Numbered from the stretch's first letter, positions 1 to 11,640 are shown. The stretch: 64,000 nt of DNA from Deroplatys truncata (GCA_030765065.1 CM060985.1:6882001-6946000), one strand, 5' to 3'. Notes: generated by a model from the letters alone, not told the origin. A program made the numbers and translations.

Positions 1-290
1 ACACATCCATAATCGCCATGGCCAAAATCAATGAGTTAAAGTTCGAATTGTTTCCTCATGCACCCTATTTGCCAGATTTAGGCCCCTCTTTTGTTTCCAA
101 AGTTGAAGAAATGGTGGTAAAAGATTTGCCAACAGTGAAGAAGAGCTGGAGTCTGCAGTTGATGGCTATTTTGAGAACTTGGGGGGTTCTCACTATAAAC
201 AGAGTATCGAAGCTATTGAACACCACTGGGAAAAGTGTATCAAACTGAAAGGTCGGGTACTTCTTTCTGGGACAGCCCTCGTATATCAAC
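1..290 (+). mobile_element. mariner-like transposase 3' end (relic)
   Basis: The reading frame from 18 to 248 matches the C-terminal third of mariner (DD34D) transposases: a PHAPYLPDLGP segment corresponds to the usual PHPPYSPDLAP around the third catalytic aspartate, and after a frame change the YKQ-IE-IEHHWEKCIKLKG ending follows. The aspartate expected a few residues after PDL is lost in this frame. The element ends near 290 in GGGACAGCCCTCGTA, which resembles a mariner terminal repeat. It is cut by the left edge of the window and looks dead. The family call rests on remembered motif similarity. Confidence 0.7.
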
Positions 291-299
291 ATTGTAATC

Positions 300-1140
300 A
301 ATATGAAAATTTGATACTGTTGTATCATTGAGCTGATATGAAGAGTAAAGAAAAGAAAGAAAAAAAAAAAGAGAGAAGGGAGAGAAGATTATTTTGAAAA
401 AAGGCCTGTGCAGCATTTTCCAAAATCCCCCCCACTCCAAACTACCATTTAAACCAAAATTTTAATACCCTTTGTTCTTGTTCTTGCTACTTCCGCTGGT
501 GCTAATCATGGTAACTCCAATAGCTCTGGTGAATGTCACTACTAAACATGTAGCAAACCCTTTTTAATCAACATACTGCTGACATTATAATGCTTCTGCT
601 CGTGAGTCCCAGGGAAGAGACTTAACCTTTAATTACAGTAGCACATTCAGCTTGCATTTGCAGAGGAAAATGCCAACCGTGACATGGCTGCTTGACAATA
701 CTCAATTGTTCGACTGGTACAGAGTAATGATTCTCAGAGAGGCAGGTTCACCACATTTGAAAAGGGAGCTGCGTGCATAAATATACCTAACACTATATAT
801 CCAGTCATAAAAAATAACAATTAATGCGAGATTTGAAGCAAGCAGTACCGTAGCATTGTTCTGCGCTCTGTTTTCAGTAGATTATAAAGTGATCATAGGC
901 GTCGTGAACACAGCTGTTACAAAAGTACAATCAGCACATCGGGGTGACTCATTTGTTTTGTCCACGGTGTACATTTTTCATGTAACAGGTCTTTTGTCTA
1001 CTTTTATGGTTTACCAGTTACACAAAATTAATTTAGAATGAAGAGGACCACACAGGAAGATACATAATAAACTTGTTGCACTGGTATCTCAAACTTAAGG
1101 TATTTTAACCAAAATGATTAGTGTCATTTTAGATTAGATA
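300..1140. other. intergenic or intronic stretch, nothing recognised
   Basis: AT-rich sequence with a short purine run near 355-380. No coding segment, RNA gene or terminal repeat was recognised on either strand. Confidence 0.5.
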
Positions 1141-1144
1141 GAAA

Positions 1145-1330
1145 ATAACAAAAATTCTTCTATGTAAAGGGTAGTTTGGAGTGGAGGATTTTCTTGAAAA
1201 ATTTTGTCTGTGCTTAAAAGTGTCTCATTCCAAAATTTTGTCTTTACTGAGCTTTGCATTTTTGAGTTATACTATTAACAGATACACATTAATTTTTTCT
1301 AGCTGTTTTGAGGGGGGGCTGAAAATGTGT
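1145..1330 (-). repeat. fragment of the unclassified 0.8-kb interspersed family
   Basis: The stretch containing TATGTAAAGGGTAGTTTGG and the following TTTTGTCTGTGC...CATTTTTGAGTTAT matches 47565-47690, part of a longer copy of the same family. It lies just downstream of the last visible MYBBP1A exon. Confidence 0.6.
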
Positions 1331-1438
1331 GTTTCTGGCAAAAACAATATTCGCTCTGAAAGGCAGACAAATGGGACTAATAGCCAGGAGTACGGTTAAT
1401 ACTCAGGAAGTGAGGACAAAAGTGGACTCTCTGCTCAC

Positions 1439-1667
1439 CTTGATAATCTCATTTGAGATTGTGCGTTCAAGTTGTGCGACATGTGTTTCAGAACTGAGTC
1501 TGCGGTTTCTGCACAAGACCACCAGAAACTCCAGGGCTTGCTTTCTCCTGAATGGCCTCACGTTCTTGTCAAACGCGTACTTCACTAGAAGAGGTGCAAG
1601 TGACCAGTTGCCAGTCCACGTAGTCTGCAGTACACTTCTGAATAACGCCGGCTGGTGCAAGCACTCC
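1439..1667 (-). CDS. MYBBP1A: MYBBP1A exon, C-terminal ARM block (last exon visible)
   Basis: The exon follows a TTTCAG acceptor and encodes about 76 codons beginning with ECLHQPALFRSVLQTTW and including RPFRRKQALEFLVVLC, which resembles the late helical region of MYBBP1A just before the basic tail. It starts with one base that completes the codon split from the previous exon (4733-4984) and ends at AAG before a strong GTGAGC donor, in phase 0. Reading on would meet a stop at about 1403, so a retained-intron end is possible, but the donor is good and vertebrate MYBBP1A continues with a lysine-rich tail. Following exons must lie left of position 1. Confidence 0.85.
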
Positions 1668-1739
1668 CTGAAAGTCATCATTTCAATCATACATTTACAG
1701 CCTACAATTTGCACTAAAATCTGGGTTCAAAGTATGAGT

Positions 1740-2340
1740 AGGGATTATTTTTGAAGTTTTTAAGGCAGCCTATAAAGTCCTAAAACTTAAAATCAAACAT
1801 CCACAGATTGCTTTCAACATAAAACATATAGTGCACACAAGCTATGTCAAACTGTTGTTAAAAAATGCTCCTTGCACCCTACGCTCTTTAATCTGAGCAA
1901 TATAAACAAATTCTTGTGCAGCGTTTGTTAATTTCCAACTACATACAGTTTCAAGCTATGATACATAATGTAAGCTTATCTACTCTCAGTATTATCTTTA
2001 TAAACTTGCCTGTCTAAATATATTCAGTGCCAACACACACAACCACACATATTCACACTCCCTCTTGTTCATTCTTCTCTCACTTTACAATACTCTTGCT
2101 CCTTTTACACTGGCTCGCCAACATACATTCCTACAAAACAGCTGCCTTGCATGCTCACACCTGGTGGGTGGCTGCGAACGTCATGTAAAACACTGTACAA
2201 TTTGCGAAAGTCATAAAAAACCTGAAAAGTGGACCTGTTGGTGAGTTTTAACATTATTTGCTTTTCACTGCAGTTCCTCTCACCGAACAATTTCCAGAGT
2301 ATATAGCTGAACTTGTTCTCATTTCTACATACGTCATATA
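1740..2340. other. region after the last visible exon, nothing recognised
   Basis: AT-rich sequence with CACACA-rich text near 2030-2060. On the minus strand 2105-2389 stays open for about 94 codons, but its translation matches nothing I know and it overlaps the Penelope relic on the other strand. Confidence 0.4.
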
Positions 2341-2700
2341 CAAGAAAGAATGCAGTGGCCATGGAATCAGCTCTTTCTATATGGAACACAGTCTGCTATG
2401 TGGATGACACAGTTTTGATTTCGCAGCCCCAAAACACCTCCTCTCGCACATTAATAGTATTCATCAAAACATTAAATTGAACCTTCAGATTCTCTTTCAT
2501 TCTTGGACACTTATGGAAAACGACGACATAGCATCTACAAAAAAGTTGCACGTACAGATCGTTATCTTGATGCACCAAAAACCGTCCTCACTACCTTATT
2601 TCATCATGTCTATGAAATTGTGGAAAAAGACCACAAAATAAATCACTTGGAATGCTTACACAAACAAAGAAGTTCATCAATAACAGAAACACACACGAGG
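2340..2700 (+). mobile_element. Penelope-like element, reverse transcriptase relic
   Basis: A broken frame reads CYVDDTVLIS at about 2394-2420, with the YVDD catalytic pair of reverse transcriptase intact. After frame changes it gives IYKKVARTDRYLDAPKT and YEIVEKDHKINHLECL, the palm-to-thumb segment typical of Penelope-like elements (the YRKPTHTDRYLH-type motif). The piece lacks both ends and is joined near 2705 to a pogo/Tigger relic. Identification is by motif recall. Confidence 0.75.
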
Positions 2701-2704
2701 ATGC

Positions 2705-3577
2705 AAGAGTTCATGGATGACTTTGGAAATATTTTTTAAATATCTATGAAGCCTGGGTACCAAATGGGATCTTAGGGAAGAAAGATTGCTCTGGTGCAAA
2801 ATTATCTGTCTTTCATGCCCAATATAGAATGGGACGCTAAGGACCATGACAGGTAAAGAGCATCCATAAATAAAACTTAATTTATGAGAACCATCATTCT
2901 TACGGAAAATAAAGGTAATCTTTTTACCAGCAAACTGCAGTCTTTAGATTTGGGAATTATTCATTCTGTTAAAGCAAAGTACAGGAAAGCCTTGTTGCAT
3001 TTGAATGTACTTGAGGCTGTGAGGCAGTTACTTGCACCAGGAACCATACAGCATTGCTGGTTGTTGCACCGATGTGATAAGGAATAAATTTGTATGCAGA
3101 TGCTACAGAGGGGCACTCAGAAGCATCTGTTGAGCTATGCAATCAGGAGAAGAGGAATCAGATTGAGATGGTACCTATGCTCTTAATCACAGGATTGTAA
3201 GTGTCAGATACCTAGGCAGGAGGAAGCAAACGAAGATTAGTAACTTTAGCAGTTTGCATTCACATATAAGTAAATCTGATATCCACTTTCATTTTGTTTG
3301 TTGTAGATTAAGTGCAAATGGCTGCCCATGACGCAGTGTAAATTTATAACTATTGTAGCATTTTAATTGTTTAATTTACTGCATTTTATTCATTAATCTT
3401 TAAATTCCTTTCTTAGTATTTATTACATGTGTACATAATGATATAAAATTTCCCAAAATGATAAAACGTGATTTGCATACTATTTCTGGCAATTAAATGC
3501 TCAACCTCCTTTTAAGGAAAACCCCTTTCAAAGGAAACAATTTTAATTCCCTGAGATTCATTAAATATTGTAGTTTT
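2705..3577 (+). mobile_element. pogo/Tigger-like transposon, 3' part (copy 1)
   Basis: This copy matches the inverted element at 25639-26740 over almost its whole length. The open stretch 2884-3087 contains SKLQSLDLGIIHSVKAKYRK, the pogo/Tigger segment around the third catalytic residue (the usual form is LQPLDQGII). The right end is TTTTACTG followed by TA, the expected pogo terminus and target. The N-terminal half of the transposase is missing, the frame is broken, and the copy lacks the 208-bp block present in copy 2 at 26444-26651. Confidence 0.75.
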
Positions 3578-3841
3578 ACTGTACGTATTTCATAATTCTT
3601 GTAATAATTTTGTTCTTGCTGTAGTTGTAGGTTCGCTACCCACCAACGATGCTGTTGGAAACTTGTTTACAGACAGCTCTGTATAGCTTCAACTGTGGCA
3701 TGCTCTTACAACACTCCTGGTTGTTGCCATTCATTTTAATTAGTTTAAGAGAAAACTTTTTTGTCCACAATTTATCAAATTTGTTACTTTTTCAAATTCA
3801 GTTATGCCAAGTATTTAATTTCAGCTGAAGTATTTTGTATT

Positions 3842-4643
3842 TTTACTTGCTCCACTACGTATTGTAAGCAGGAAAAGATTTGTATTCTACCTAAAAACTT
3901 GATATCGAGATTTCACTGAAAATAGATGTTATAAAAATAGCATTTTTAAAAAAGATCCATGTGTGTGTCTGTAAACAGTATAAGTAAAAAACGAAGATTC
4001 AGAAAAATACCAAACTTGATATTTAAGTTCAGTATGTTCCAAGGATGCGACACAAAGATTTCCAAAAACTTCTCCCACCCCAACTACAGCTTACATTTCA
4101 AAAACTTTGATTTTCTAAAAAATGGCTATAACAATTTTCATTAAAATCCTATATATTAAAGATATCTACATGACAAATAATACGTATACCTTGAATTTTC
4201 TGGAAATAGCCTTTGAAGTTCTCTTCATTGGGAAGGAATTTTGTATAATCTTGTATAATTGGCAAATGTTAAGCAATAACACAAAAACGTACTACACAAA
4301 ATATGTAGATCTCTTTAATATACACAACTTATTATAAATAAATTTTTTGTGGCATAAGCCATTTCTGAGATATCTGTTGAAACCGTTCATTACTTGGTCA
4401 TTCTTTTAAAGACCTGACAACATTCAGTTGTTCCTTATAATGTCACAGAATTTTAAGGCCAGCATATAGCGTCCAGTTGTTAAACATTTGACTCGCTGTT
4501 CTCTATAACGATATGTGTAATGTAGCTGTTTTTGTAAAGGTTTATTTGGATTAAAATGAATAGATAGAAAAATAAGCTTTAGTAAGAATAGTTTAGTGTT
4601 GCTAGTAATAAAGAAGGCATGTGAATGTGTTACATCAGATTTT
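3842..4643 (+). repeat. unclassified interspersed repeat, near-complete copy
   Basis: It begins with a hairpin-forming segment, TTTTACTTGCTCCACTACG followed by TAAGCAGG, and ends with GTGTTACATCAGATTTTTT. Blocks such as ATTAAAGATATCTACATGAC, GTTCTCTTCATTGGGAAGG and GCATAAGCCATTTCTGAGAT recur at 12660-13340, 13380-13700, 28000-29100 and, inverted, at 30590-30840 and 46845-47825. No open reading frame longer than 71 codons and no known transposase motif is present. Confidence 0.75.
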
Positions 4644-4732
4644 TTAAATTCATAATTCCTGAAAATTTCAAGTTAGTGATCCAAGGAGCATTTTGGAGTT
4701 TTACCTAAATGGTAGAGGAGCAATTTGCTGAC

Positions 4733-4984
4733 CTTTTAGTGAAGAAGTTTACAAGAGCGTCTCTGTAGATGTTGTCCACCAGGGAACTGTCCTCAAGTTG
4801 CTGGGCACAACGGACAAGGAAGGTACAACACTCGACCAGTTTGGGACCCATGTCTATCACTACCGCCCCTGATGTCTTCTCTCCCTTACTCAGCAGCTTC
4901 TCCACAGCTTCGGCTATAGTCTCGTCCGTCACACCTTCCAGCGAGAGGTTCTTGCCACAGGAAGCCAGCTTTTTCAGACACGAT
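4733..4984 (-). CDS. MYBBP1A: MYBBP1A exon, late ARM block
   Basis: The exon follows a GATTGCAG acceptor; its first base completes the codon split in the previous exon (AG + A, arginine). It encodes about 84 codons including SCLKKLASCGKNLSLEG and GPKLVECCTFLVRCAQQLED, amphipathic helices as expected for the C-terminal ARM region. It ends in phase 2 at AAAAG before GTCAGC, and the next exon (1439-1667) begins with the single base needed. A Penelope-like insertion starts only about 40 bp upstream of the acceptor, leaving a short native 3' splice region. Confidence 0.82.
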
Positions 4985-5024
4985 CTGCAATCACTTCCAA
5001 AGCTAGTCCTATTTCTGAAACTGA

Positions 5025-5800
5025 AATTGAGGGTTGTATGGCTACAAAAAATTTTTGGTGGATAGGTTAATCAAAAAATTCAAGCAACAAAAACTGATAA
5101 AAGAAAATACAACCCTCAAACCACACAAACAAAATCTGACATACAAAAAAGTCAGATTTCAACCATGGGCGCATAACAAATTCAAGAAAATGTTTAATGA
5201 TAGCAATGTGCCACTCATCCCCGAAAATAAATTTGGCATAAAATTCCTTATAAATGCAAACCAAAAAGAAAAAATGACAGCTCATAAAAAATCTGGGATT
5301 TATAGAGTAGATTGCAAGGATTGTGAACAAATCTATATTGGTCAAACTAAGCGTAACATACAAACGAGGCTTAAGGAACATGTTCGTAACATCAAATCCA
5401 GGGAAGAAGAAAAATCAGCAGTCGCAGCACATTTTTGAATACAGGGACATGAAATTAAGGACACAGTATCACTTATCAAGCAGGCACAAAAACCCACGGA
5501 ATTAAACATTTCGGAGAAAATATTTCTTTGGAAATTTCGTCCAAGGTTAATGAATTTCGACATCCCTATGGACAAAAATTTGATTACTAAACTTGTAGAA
5601 CCACCACTAGAGGGACAAAGAGACATCGTAACCATCAGAGGAAAGCCAACCAGTTGCAATCAGCTGACGATGAGGAAGTGATTCCTCGAAACTAGTTCTG
5701 AGGTATTGAACCTATTTTAGTGAAATTGTATATTTGCAACCACTTCTATATATTATATTTAATCTTTTCACTGTGCCTTCCGATTTAAAAGTAATGAACT
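5025..5800 (+). mobile_element. Penelope-like element, endonuclease end with 3' terminal region
   Basis: The frame from 5034 encodes a PLE linker (FQPWAHNKFKKMFND) and the GIY-YIG endonuclease: GIYRVDCKDCEQIYIGQTKR followed by LKEHVRNIK, at about residues 90-125 of this stretch. A stop after AAHF at 5438 interrupts it, after which the frame resumes with a typical PLE ending to about 5680. The 3' region holds a hammerhead-like motif (5664-5700) and ends near 5795; the same terminal sequence occurs twice, inverted, at 48735-48990. The reverse transcriptase half is missing, so this is a 5'-truncated insertion in a MYBBP1A intron, in the orientation opposite to the gene. Confidence 0.85.
5664..5700 (+). 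ncRNA. hammerhead-ribozyme-like motif, PLE lineage 2
   Basis: CTGACGA, one T, then a perfect 6-bp stem GAGGAA/TTCCTC with loop GTGA, then GAAAC. The A of GAAA opens the palindrome ACTAGT, which would serve as a self-complementary stem III, followed by T then C where cleavage would fall. A four-base stem I (TCAG with CTGA) is possible. The T between CTGACGA and stem II departs from the canonical core, so self-cleavage is uncertain. Confidence 0.55.
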
Positions 5801-6535
5801 GTTATGATTTTGTGAATCCTCTATCGGCTTTTGCTTGAAAGGAATGCTGATTTGAACCAATTTTGTAAGACCGTTTCATTTTATTAATTCATATCTTATT
5901 GTTTGTTATAGTAGCATTTTAAATGTTCCTATTTTAGTTTATATTTTTTGTTTCCACGGTTTAAGGGCTGTTTCATTTTATTCATTCATATATTATTGTT
6001 ATAGTACCATTTTCAGACGTTTCTGTTCTATGTTTACTGGTTTTCGTTTTAAGACTTCTCATAATGACTAGTAAGAAACAAACCACTTTTAATTTTAATG
6101 TTAAGAAGTTGTTTTCCGTGAAAGCAGCCAAAGTGATTGCTGGCACCTAGAGCCAAAATAACAACATATTTGGTGAGGTTAAAAATACGCAGTGCACAAG
6201 CAACTCAGTGATGGCGTTATGTTTTTCAACTGTAATGCTTGGAGTTCTGATAAAATTCTTCTTTTACGCAATGATTTGCACTTAAAATCAATTACAAATT
6301 ATGATGGTGTTATGCCATATCCCCTTACTTGTGCGCTGATGAAGTTTGGCTGCAGGATATTGTAATTGATGGTGTAAAAGTAATCTGCAATGCAGTGAGA
6401 AATAATTTTGCATTACAAGGGATCATACCGAGGGATTTAGGCAGTGTGTTAAAAACATTTTTCCAGTGCTATCACTACGCTGTGTTTAGTGCATAGTTAA
6501 AATCTATAGCTGTTATTTTTTTTTTTTTTTTGTCC
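5800..6535 (+). pseudogene. decayed coding stretch of unknown family
   Basis: Between about 6065 and 6490 a protein-like translation survives across at least one frameshift: it starts MTSKKQTTFNFNVKK near 6063, resumes around LHLKSITNYDGVMPYPLTC near 6290 and then DEVWLQDIVIDGVKVICNA near 6340. I do not recognise the family. A poly-T run follows at about 6518-6531. A mobile-element origin is likely from the context. Confidence 0.35.
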
Positions 6536-6800
6536 TGGTAATGCAAAGAGAGTGGAATACTACACATAGCAACCAGCTCTTAAAATATTTGACTATCGCT
6601 TAAAACCTACCAATTCCCCTTGCATCTACAAGAAAATTAGCAATAAGATTAACATGAAGTATATGGAGAATAAGCATTTGTAAGAATAGTTTGTACAAGA
6701 GTAGAGAAAGTCATGTGAGTGTAAGACATCAGATTTGAATCCTTGAAGACCTGGTAGTAGTGCCTCTGAAGTTACTCCTAGAACATGTACTAAAGCAAAG
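6535..6800 (+). repeat. fragment of the unclassified 0.8-kb family (distal end)
   Basis: TTAAAATATTTGACTATCGC, AAGCATTTGTAAGAATAGTTTG and GTGTAAGACATCAGATTTG match the distal end of the family seen at 4480-4643 and 13160-13336. Confidence 0.6.
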
Positions 6801-7054
6801 AACATCACCTTCTAGGCTACACACACATTGCTTGTCCACATTTTATACTTCATAACATCAACTATCACAAAAACTGTGAAACATATCCCACAGCCACAAC
6901 ATGTGAATAACAAATAATTTATGTGAGGGCGTTGACTTTAAAATTCAGGTCGTCTATTACTATGTTTGCACCCTGGTTAAAATAATGGGATTTTACTGAG
7001 AGTGGCAGGGAGACTAGCATGCTGATGGGGGCAACAGTCTCTGAAACATGTCCC

Positions 7055-7800
7055 ACTAAGTTGAGGCAGTATTTTTAACACTTGAATAATTTCAGTCTAA
7101 TTATATAATATGTAAATTAAATAACAGCCAACCTTGAAGCAATATGTGTATGTAATATTATATAAAAAGTGTATATTACAGTCATTTTAAATTTTATATT
7201 ATTGTATCCATGTGTAATAATGTTATGTGAATATATTGCATGATTTAATAATGTAGGAGCTGTGAGAAATAGGTTTAAAGTTGCTAACAATGAGGTAACC
7301 TTGAGGCAATAATGAGTAAGGAAGTTTAAATACTACTACTCATTATTAGAGCAGCAATAATGTAAATTTTGAGACAGTTTAAAAATAGCCAATCAACAAC
7401 CAGAAAAAGCTTTAGTTAAATGAAGGTATTCTATTGGAGCCAATCAGAAACTTGAAATACAGAAATTTACAAATTAAGGAGGTGGAAAACATTGTCTCAA
7501 AACAGTGCTCATAACCAGACGCGAGATGTGTCCTCGAGAAATTAAATATGTATTTGTGTGAGACAAAAATAGTTTACATGTTAAAAAGTGCAAGTAATTC
7601 ATAAAAGAATCTCTCTCTCTATATCAGTGAACTGTTATTTAAATCGTGTCAAGGAGTGAAGTAAAGTTATAATCTGTGTAAGTCTACATTCTTGTTGCAC
7701 CACAACCCTGCTAAGAGAAACGTGTCTCTAACAATAATACTGCCGCAGCCGAGGCAAACATAAATATTCAATACTTAAAGAAACAGTCAAATTATAAAGT
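7055..7800 (+). repeat. dispersed direct repeat, copy A (LTR-like?)
   Basis: This stretch is collinear with 29392-30120 in the same orientation. Shared text includes TTGAGGCAGTATTTT / TGAGGCAGTATTTTAATAC, ATAACAGCCAACCTTGAA, AATAATGTTATGTGAATA, GCTAACAATGAGGTAAC and CAGCCGAGGCAAA near the end. It carries two CCAAT-type motifs near 7389 and 7440. The two copies differ clearly, so they are separate old insertions, not the LTRs of one young element. Confidence 0.6.
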
Positions 7801-8165
7801 TTATATTTTTTAAAATTGGGGCGAAGGCTACCGGAAACTGTTTACCAAATGTGCGGTTGCAACTACTTCATGTTTGGCTCTCCAACAGTTGAAATATAGT
7901 ACAACTACTTCAAATTGACGCCCAAAGCGTGGTACAAATAACGTAACAAACCATCTTTCTCAAAGTTCCGGTACAGAAGTGAAGCTAGAGTGATTAAAAA
8001 TTCATTTTGAGTATGTAATATGTCAAAAAGCTTCAACGTATATTCCCAAAAGAGAAGAATTAAAAAAGTTGGTATAGCAGTTTTTGATGTTGCACTGGAC
8101 CCAATTTTCTCCCTCATAATTACTGGTTGTCTTGCCCAACATTGCTTTAAGAACCTCAAATAATT
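7800..8165 (-). pseudogene. possible decayed coding stretch next to repeat A
   Basis: On the minus strand the text around 7925 reads RFGRQFEVVV; the corresponding part of the second copy near 30290 reads TRFGRRFEF. The conserved peptide beside two copies of the same repeat suggests remains of one element. The family is not recognised, and frames are broken. Confidence 0.3.
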
Positions 8166-8589
8166 ATTTAATTAACTTCATTTACTCTCAGCCCCTGCTA
8201 TTCACAATGAATTGTCTGCTTATAGCTATATTTTATAATCTGTAATTAAGAATGTAAATACCTCTTGTATTTATAGAAATGACAGTATTTGTTAGTATAT
8301 CATCGAGTACTTTCTAATGTTACAGTCACAAAAGCTGCAAATATTTAATTCCAGGCAATATATAGTGGATAATCATGATTTAGCAATTGAGAAAAATCAC
8401 AGCTAAACAAAATACAATCAAATGTACTTACAAAAGTACGTCACGTATGTCAAAACCTTCTAATAACTCTTAAGTAAGAAAGTTTTGTTGTACTTCCTCT
8501 GCATGTTATAATCAAGTTCATTACCAAAATATACTAAAGTTATAAAAAGAGAACATTTGTGTGCCTTAACAGTGCTATTCTGTAGCGCA

Positions 8590-8619
8590 CACGCGCACGC
8601 TCACGCACACGCGCACACG

Positions 8620-8664
<45 letters not shown>
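8590..8664. repeat. (CA)n microsatellite
   Basis: About 75 bp of alternating CA, with CG interruptions in its 5' part. Confidence 0.95.
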
Positions 8665-10350
8665 CCTTTTAATGTTGCTGTAAGAGGAAAAGCATACTAG
8701 AAGCTTGTCATTTTAATTATGAAATGTTTATTTATTCGTTTTACCATAAAATATAAATATTATGGATAATACTTGAGTAAGCCACATTCTGTGTGATACC
8801 ATTGCTAAATGATTCTCCCAACATAACTTTTAAGACATACATTTTAATAGGAAAATAAATATTTTGTAGTGTCATATTGTAATAAAACCTAACAGTTATT
8901 GATTTAAGAATTTTAGGTTCAAACAGTGATAAATCTTGTGTTTATTTGCATGGTTCACAAATTGATTTGCCTCATTTTTAGGTTAGAGTTATGAGGATAG
9001 TACAGCAATACGTTTTCCTTCTGAGAATTATTTTAAGATAATTTCCAATGCACTAAGAGAATTGGCTAACAAAAAGCTATTTACCAGAAACTGAATGTAT
9101 ACTGATGCTGCTGCAACACAGCAGTCAGTTGGGTTATCAAATCATGCGTAGTATGTAGTAAATTCAATAAAATAGTACTGGCTGAAACATTCTGAAAGGG
9201 GATATATATATAAGAATTGTACAAAGCAGATTGTAAGAAACGGGCAAGCTAGCAAATTCCAGGTAGAGCCCACCTTTCACCAAGCTAATGAACAGGGAGC
9301 CAGTAACAGTAAGGAGAAAGAGATGCAGATATTGAATCTGGTTCCTGGCGCGTCTGCGCAAAACTTTAGAGTAGAATATTCTCATACATGTTAAGGTAAC
9401 GCAGTCTGAGGACCAATTAGAAATGTTGTTATATTTTGAGGCGCAGAGGTAAGCGTCACTAGGCTTAGGTATATAAAGGGGAACAAAGCCCCAGATTTTC
9501 ACTCTCTTCCAGAATCTAGTTGACACAAAGTGCCACTCTCTGGACGACAAATGCACGTGTGCGCATATGGGTGGGAAAATGTGAGCAGTTAGTTTAGGCT
9601 CCTGATTTATTCAAATGGTGGGAATTGGTATAATGGGAAAAACTAGTGGCCCATAAATATTTGAATTGATAATAAACCACATTTATTAAGGGAAATGCAG
9701 TATATTTTAATTTGCCTCACCTGAGAGTCAAGAATTAGCTATATAGGTAAAGATTAGGAATGGGAAATACAGAAGCCGAGGACAAGAACACTCCAGCAGG
9801 GGGCATCAACTAGAGGAACGACACTTTCCAGATCAACGATTTCCCGCTACAATTCCCCCAGATAACATAACTAGTGCAATTAACCTTTCACTTAACAAAT
9901 ACCTAAAATAATATGGAAATTATCAGTTACCAATAATGATTTTCATTCAAAGAACATTTCCTCAGAGAACTGAACATTGCCAAATCATGAATAAAAGAAT
10001 AACTACCTACTTATGCTTGATGGTATACATTAAAATTTGCATGACCACTGGTATCTTTAAAAAGTATAATTAAAAGTCAAAAAACCATAAAGAAAATAAA
10101 TCAATAATTGTTAGTTGATACGAATTAGTGAAACCTCATAAAAACAATATGAAACTGCATTGCTTATTGTTTTGTCTGTCTTTCTTAACCTAAAATTAAA
10201 CTCATTTTATAGGGCCACAGTTGTTCAACAGTTTGGTGAGTTTTCCACCATAAAAAACTAATTTTTTGGGGTCGCGAGAAGATGTAAGTCTTGCTATCCT
10301 AAGTAATGGGTGTAAATTTTAAAAATCCATATATATAGAAATAAATAAGT
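8665..10350. other. intronic stretch; possible LTR-type promoter inside
   Basis: Mostly AT-rich intron without recognised genes. At 9471 a TATATAAAGG box is followed by a purine/pyrimidine-balanced leader resembling an arthropod LTR leader, but no paired LTR, primer site or polyprotein was seen. A 130-codon open stretch on the minus strand at 9164-9556 resembles nothing known. Confidence 0.35.
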
Positions 10351-10680
10351 AATTAAATAATGTTAAACAACATTTCAAAAGACAGCAGAGACTTGATGAA
10401 GATGATAGAGATTATAAAAATATTAAAGATAGAGTTGATATACAAAAAATGCCAAGGAAGACTGCAGTGGGCTTATTTAGGATGGCAACTGCCTCGCAGA
10501 ACACCTCTACAAGATACCATGTCTACCTACACCCAAGTGCACTCTCTGTGAAGAAGATGTCATCCTGAACAAACAGCATCTCGCCAAATGCAAAGGCCTT
10601 AAAAGTGATAACTTACAGACTTTATATTGGGAAGAAGCCAGAGGGAAAATGATGCAGATCAATTAATCCCCAGTGCCATT
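10340..10680 (+). mobile_element. Jockey/I-like non-LTR retrotransposon, 3' end (5'-truncated)
   Basis: A broken frame gives RMATGHDCLAEHLYKI-type text, then CTLCEEDVILNKQHLAKC and GLKSDNLQTLYWEEARGK, the cysteine/histidine cluster that closes ORF2 of RNase-H-bearing non-LTR elements. The same ending occurs inverted at 44050-44310. Only the last few hundred bases are present, as usual for 5'-truncated LINE copies. It lies in a MYBBP1A intron, antisense to the gene. Confidence 0.75.
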
Positions 10681-10989
10681 GGTGAACAACAACAACATAT
10701 ATTTTATATTTTTTGTGTGACTTTTCACAGTACACTTTTCCTTCATCTCGGCATGGAAAAGTAACAAAAGCATTTCGGTGCTGGCAGCAGTGTGAAAACA
10801 AAACGCTGTCGCAGAGCACACAAATTTTCAATTAGTCACTCCAGCAAGCTAACAAACCATGTGAAAGCAAATATCCGATAACAAGCAAGTTATAGAATAC
10901 CAAACAGCAACACATTTGTTAAGAATAGCCTGTATGTAGGTTAACATCAAAAAGCACTCAAACAATTTTGATAATTCCTTCATCATTGA

Positions 10990-11045
10990 AAAGCCCTATT
11001 TTTACTTTCTCTACTACGTATAGTAAGTAGGGGAAGTATTTCTGA
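10990..11045 (+). repeat. terminal fragment of the unclassified 0.8-kb family
   Basis: TTTTTACTTTCTCTACTACG followed by TATAGTAAGTAGGGGAAG; the two halves pair into a hairpin. The same terminus occurs at 16167, 59492 and (inverted) 47780-47825. Confidence 0.7.
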
Positions 11046-11059
11046 TGGCTACGAAGCAC

Positions 11060-11640
11060 GTAATTTCAATTCATAAATTACTGAGAGACTATAAGGGCAG
11101 CATATGAACACAATGCAATTATAAAAGAACATACTGCAGCACAGCTGCTACGGTCCAAGGTTATTAGCAGGTTGTTGCCAGGCAATGGAGCAGTAAACAG
11201 AGATAAGTCATGCTCTCACCCAGCCAAAAGTGCTGTCGATAGTTAGCCACAATCTTTTCTTCCCCCACCTCCAGAACAAGCATCCAGAAAGCCCTAGAAT
11301 TTTCTGTGGAAGATTCCATCAGGTATATAAGCAAGTGTTCCCGTAAGTCAGTCAGTCAATGAGTGAGTTAAAGAGTGTTCTTCTGGTGCAATGAAAAGTG
11401 GCATTCTCCGAGCGAGTTTGTGATGTGCAGAGAGTGCTGTTTCTGCGAGATATTGCAGAAGTCTTGTGCTGACTCCCCAGTGAGTGAAGGGACAATTGAA
11501 GTAGTTCATATTAGTGAAAGTTGAACTAGATCAAAACAATGAAAAACTGGACACCGAAGGCTTTGACCTTTTGTTGAGAATGCCATGGAGTAGAAAATAG
11601 TTATTGTTGCTGCCGAAATTTAATTCCCAACAACATATAC
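11060..11640 (+). mobile_element. possible solo LTR
   Basis: A TATATAA box at 11324-11330 is followed about 20 bp later by AGTCAGTCAATGAG, an initiator-like repeat common in arthropod LTR retrotransposons, then a long leader without open frame. No partner LTR, target duplication or gag/pol sequence was identified, so the call is tentative. Confidence 0.3.

Noticed and set aside
9164-9556. 130-codon minus-strand frame as a gene
   Set aside because: No family signature, no splice or start context, and the opposite strand looks like an LTR leader.
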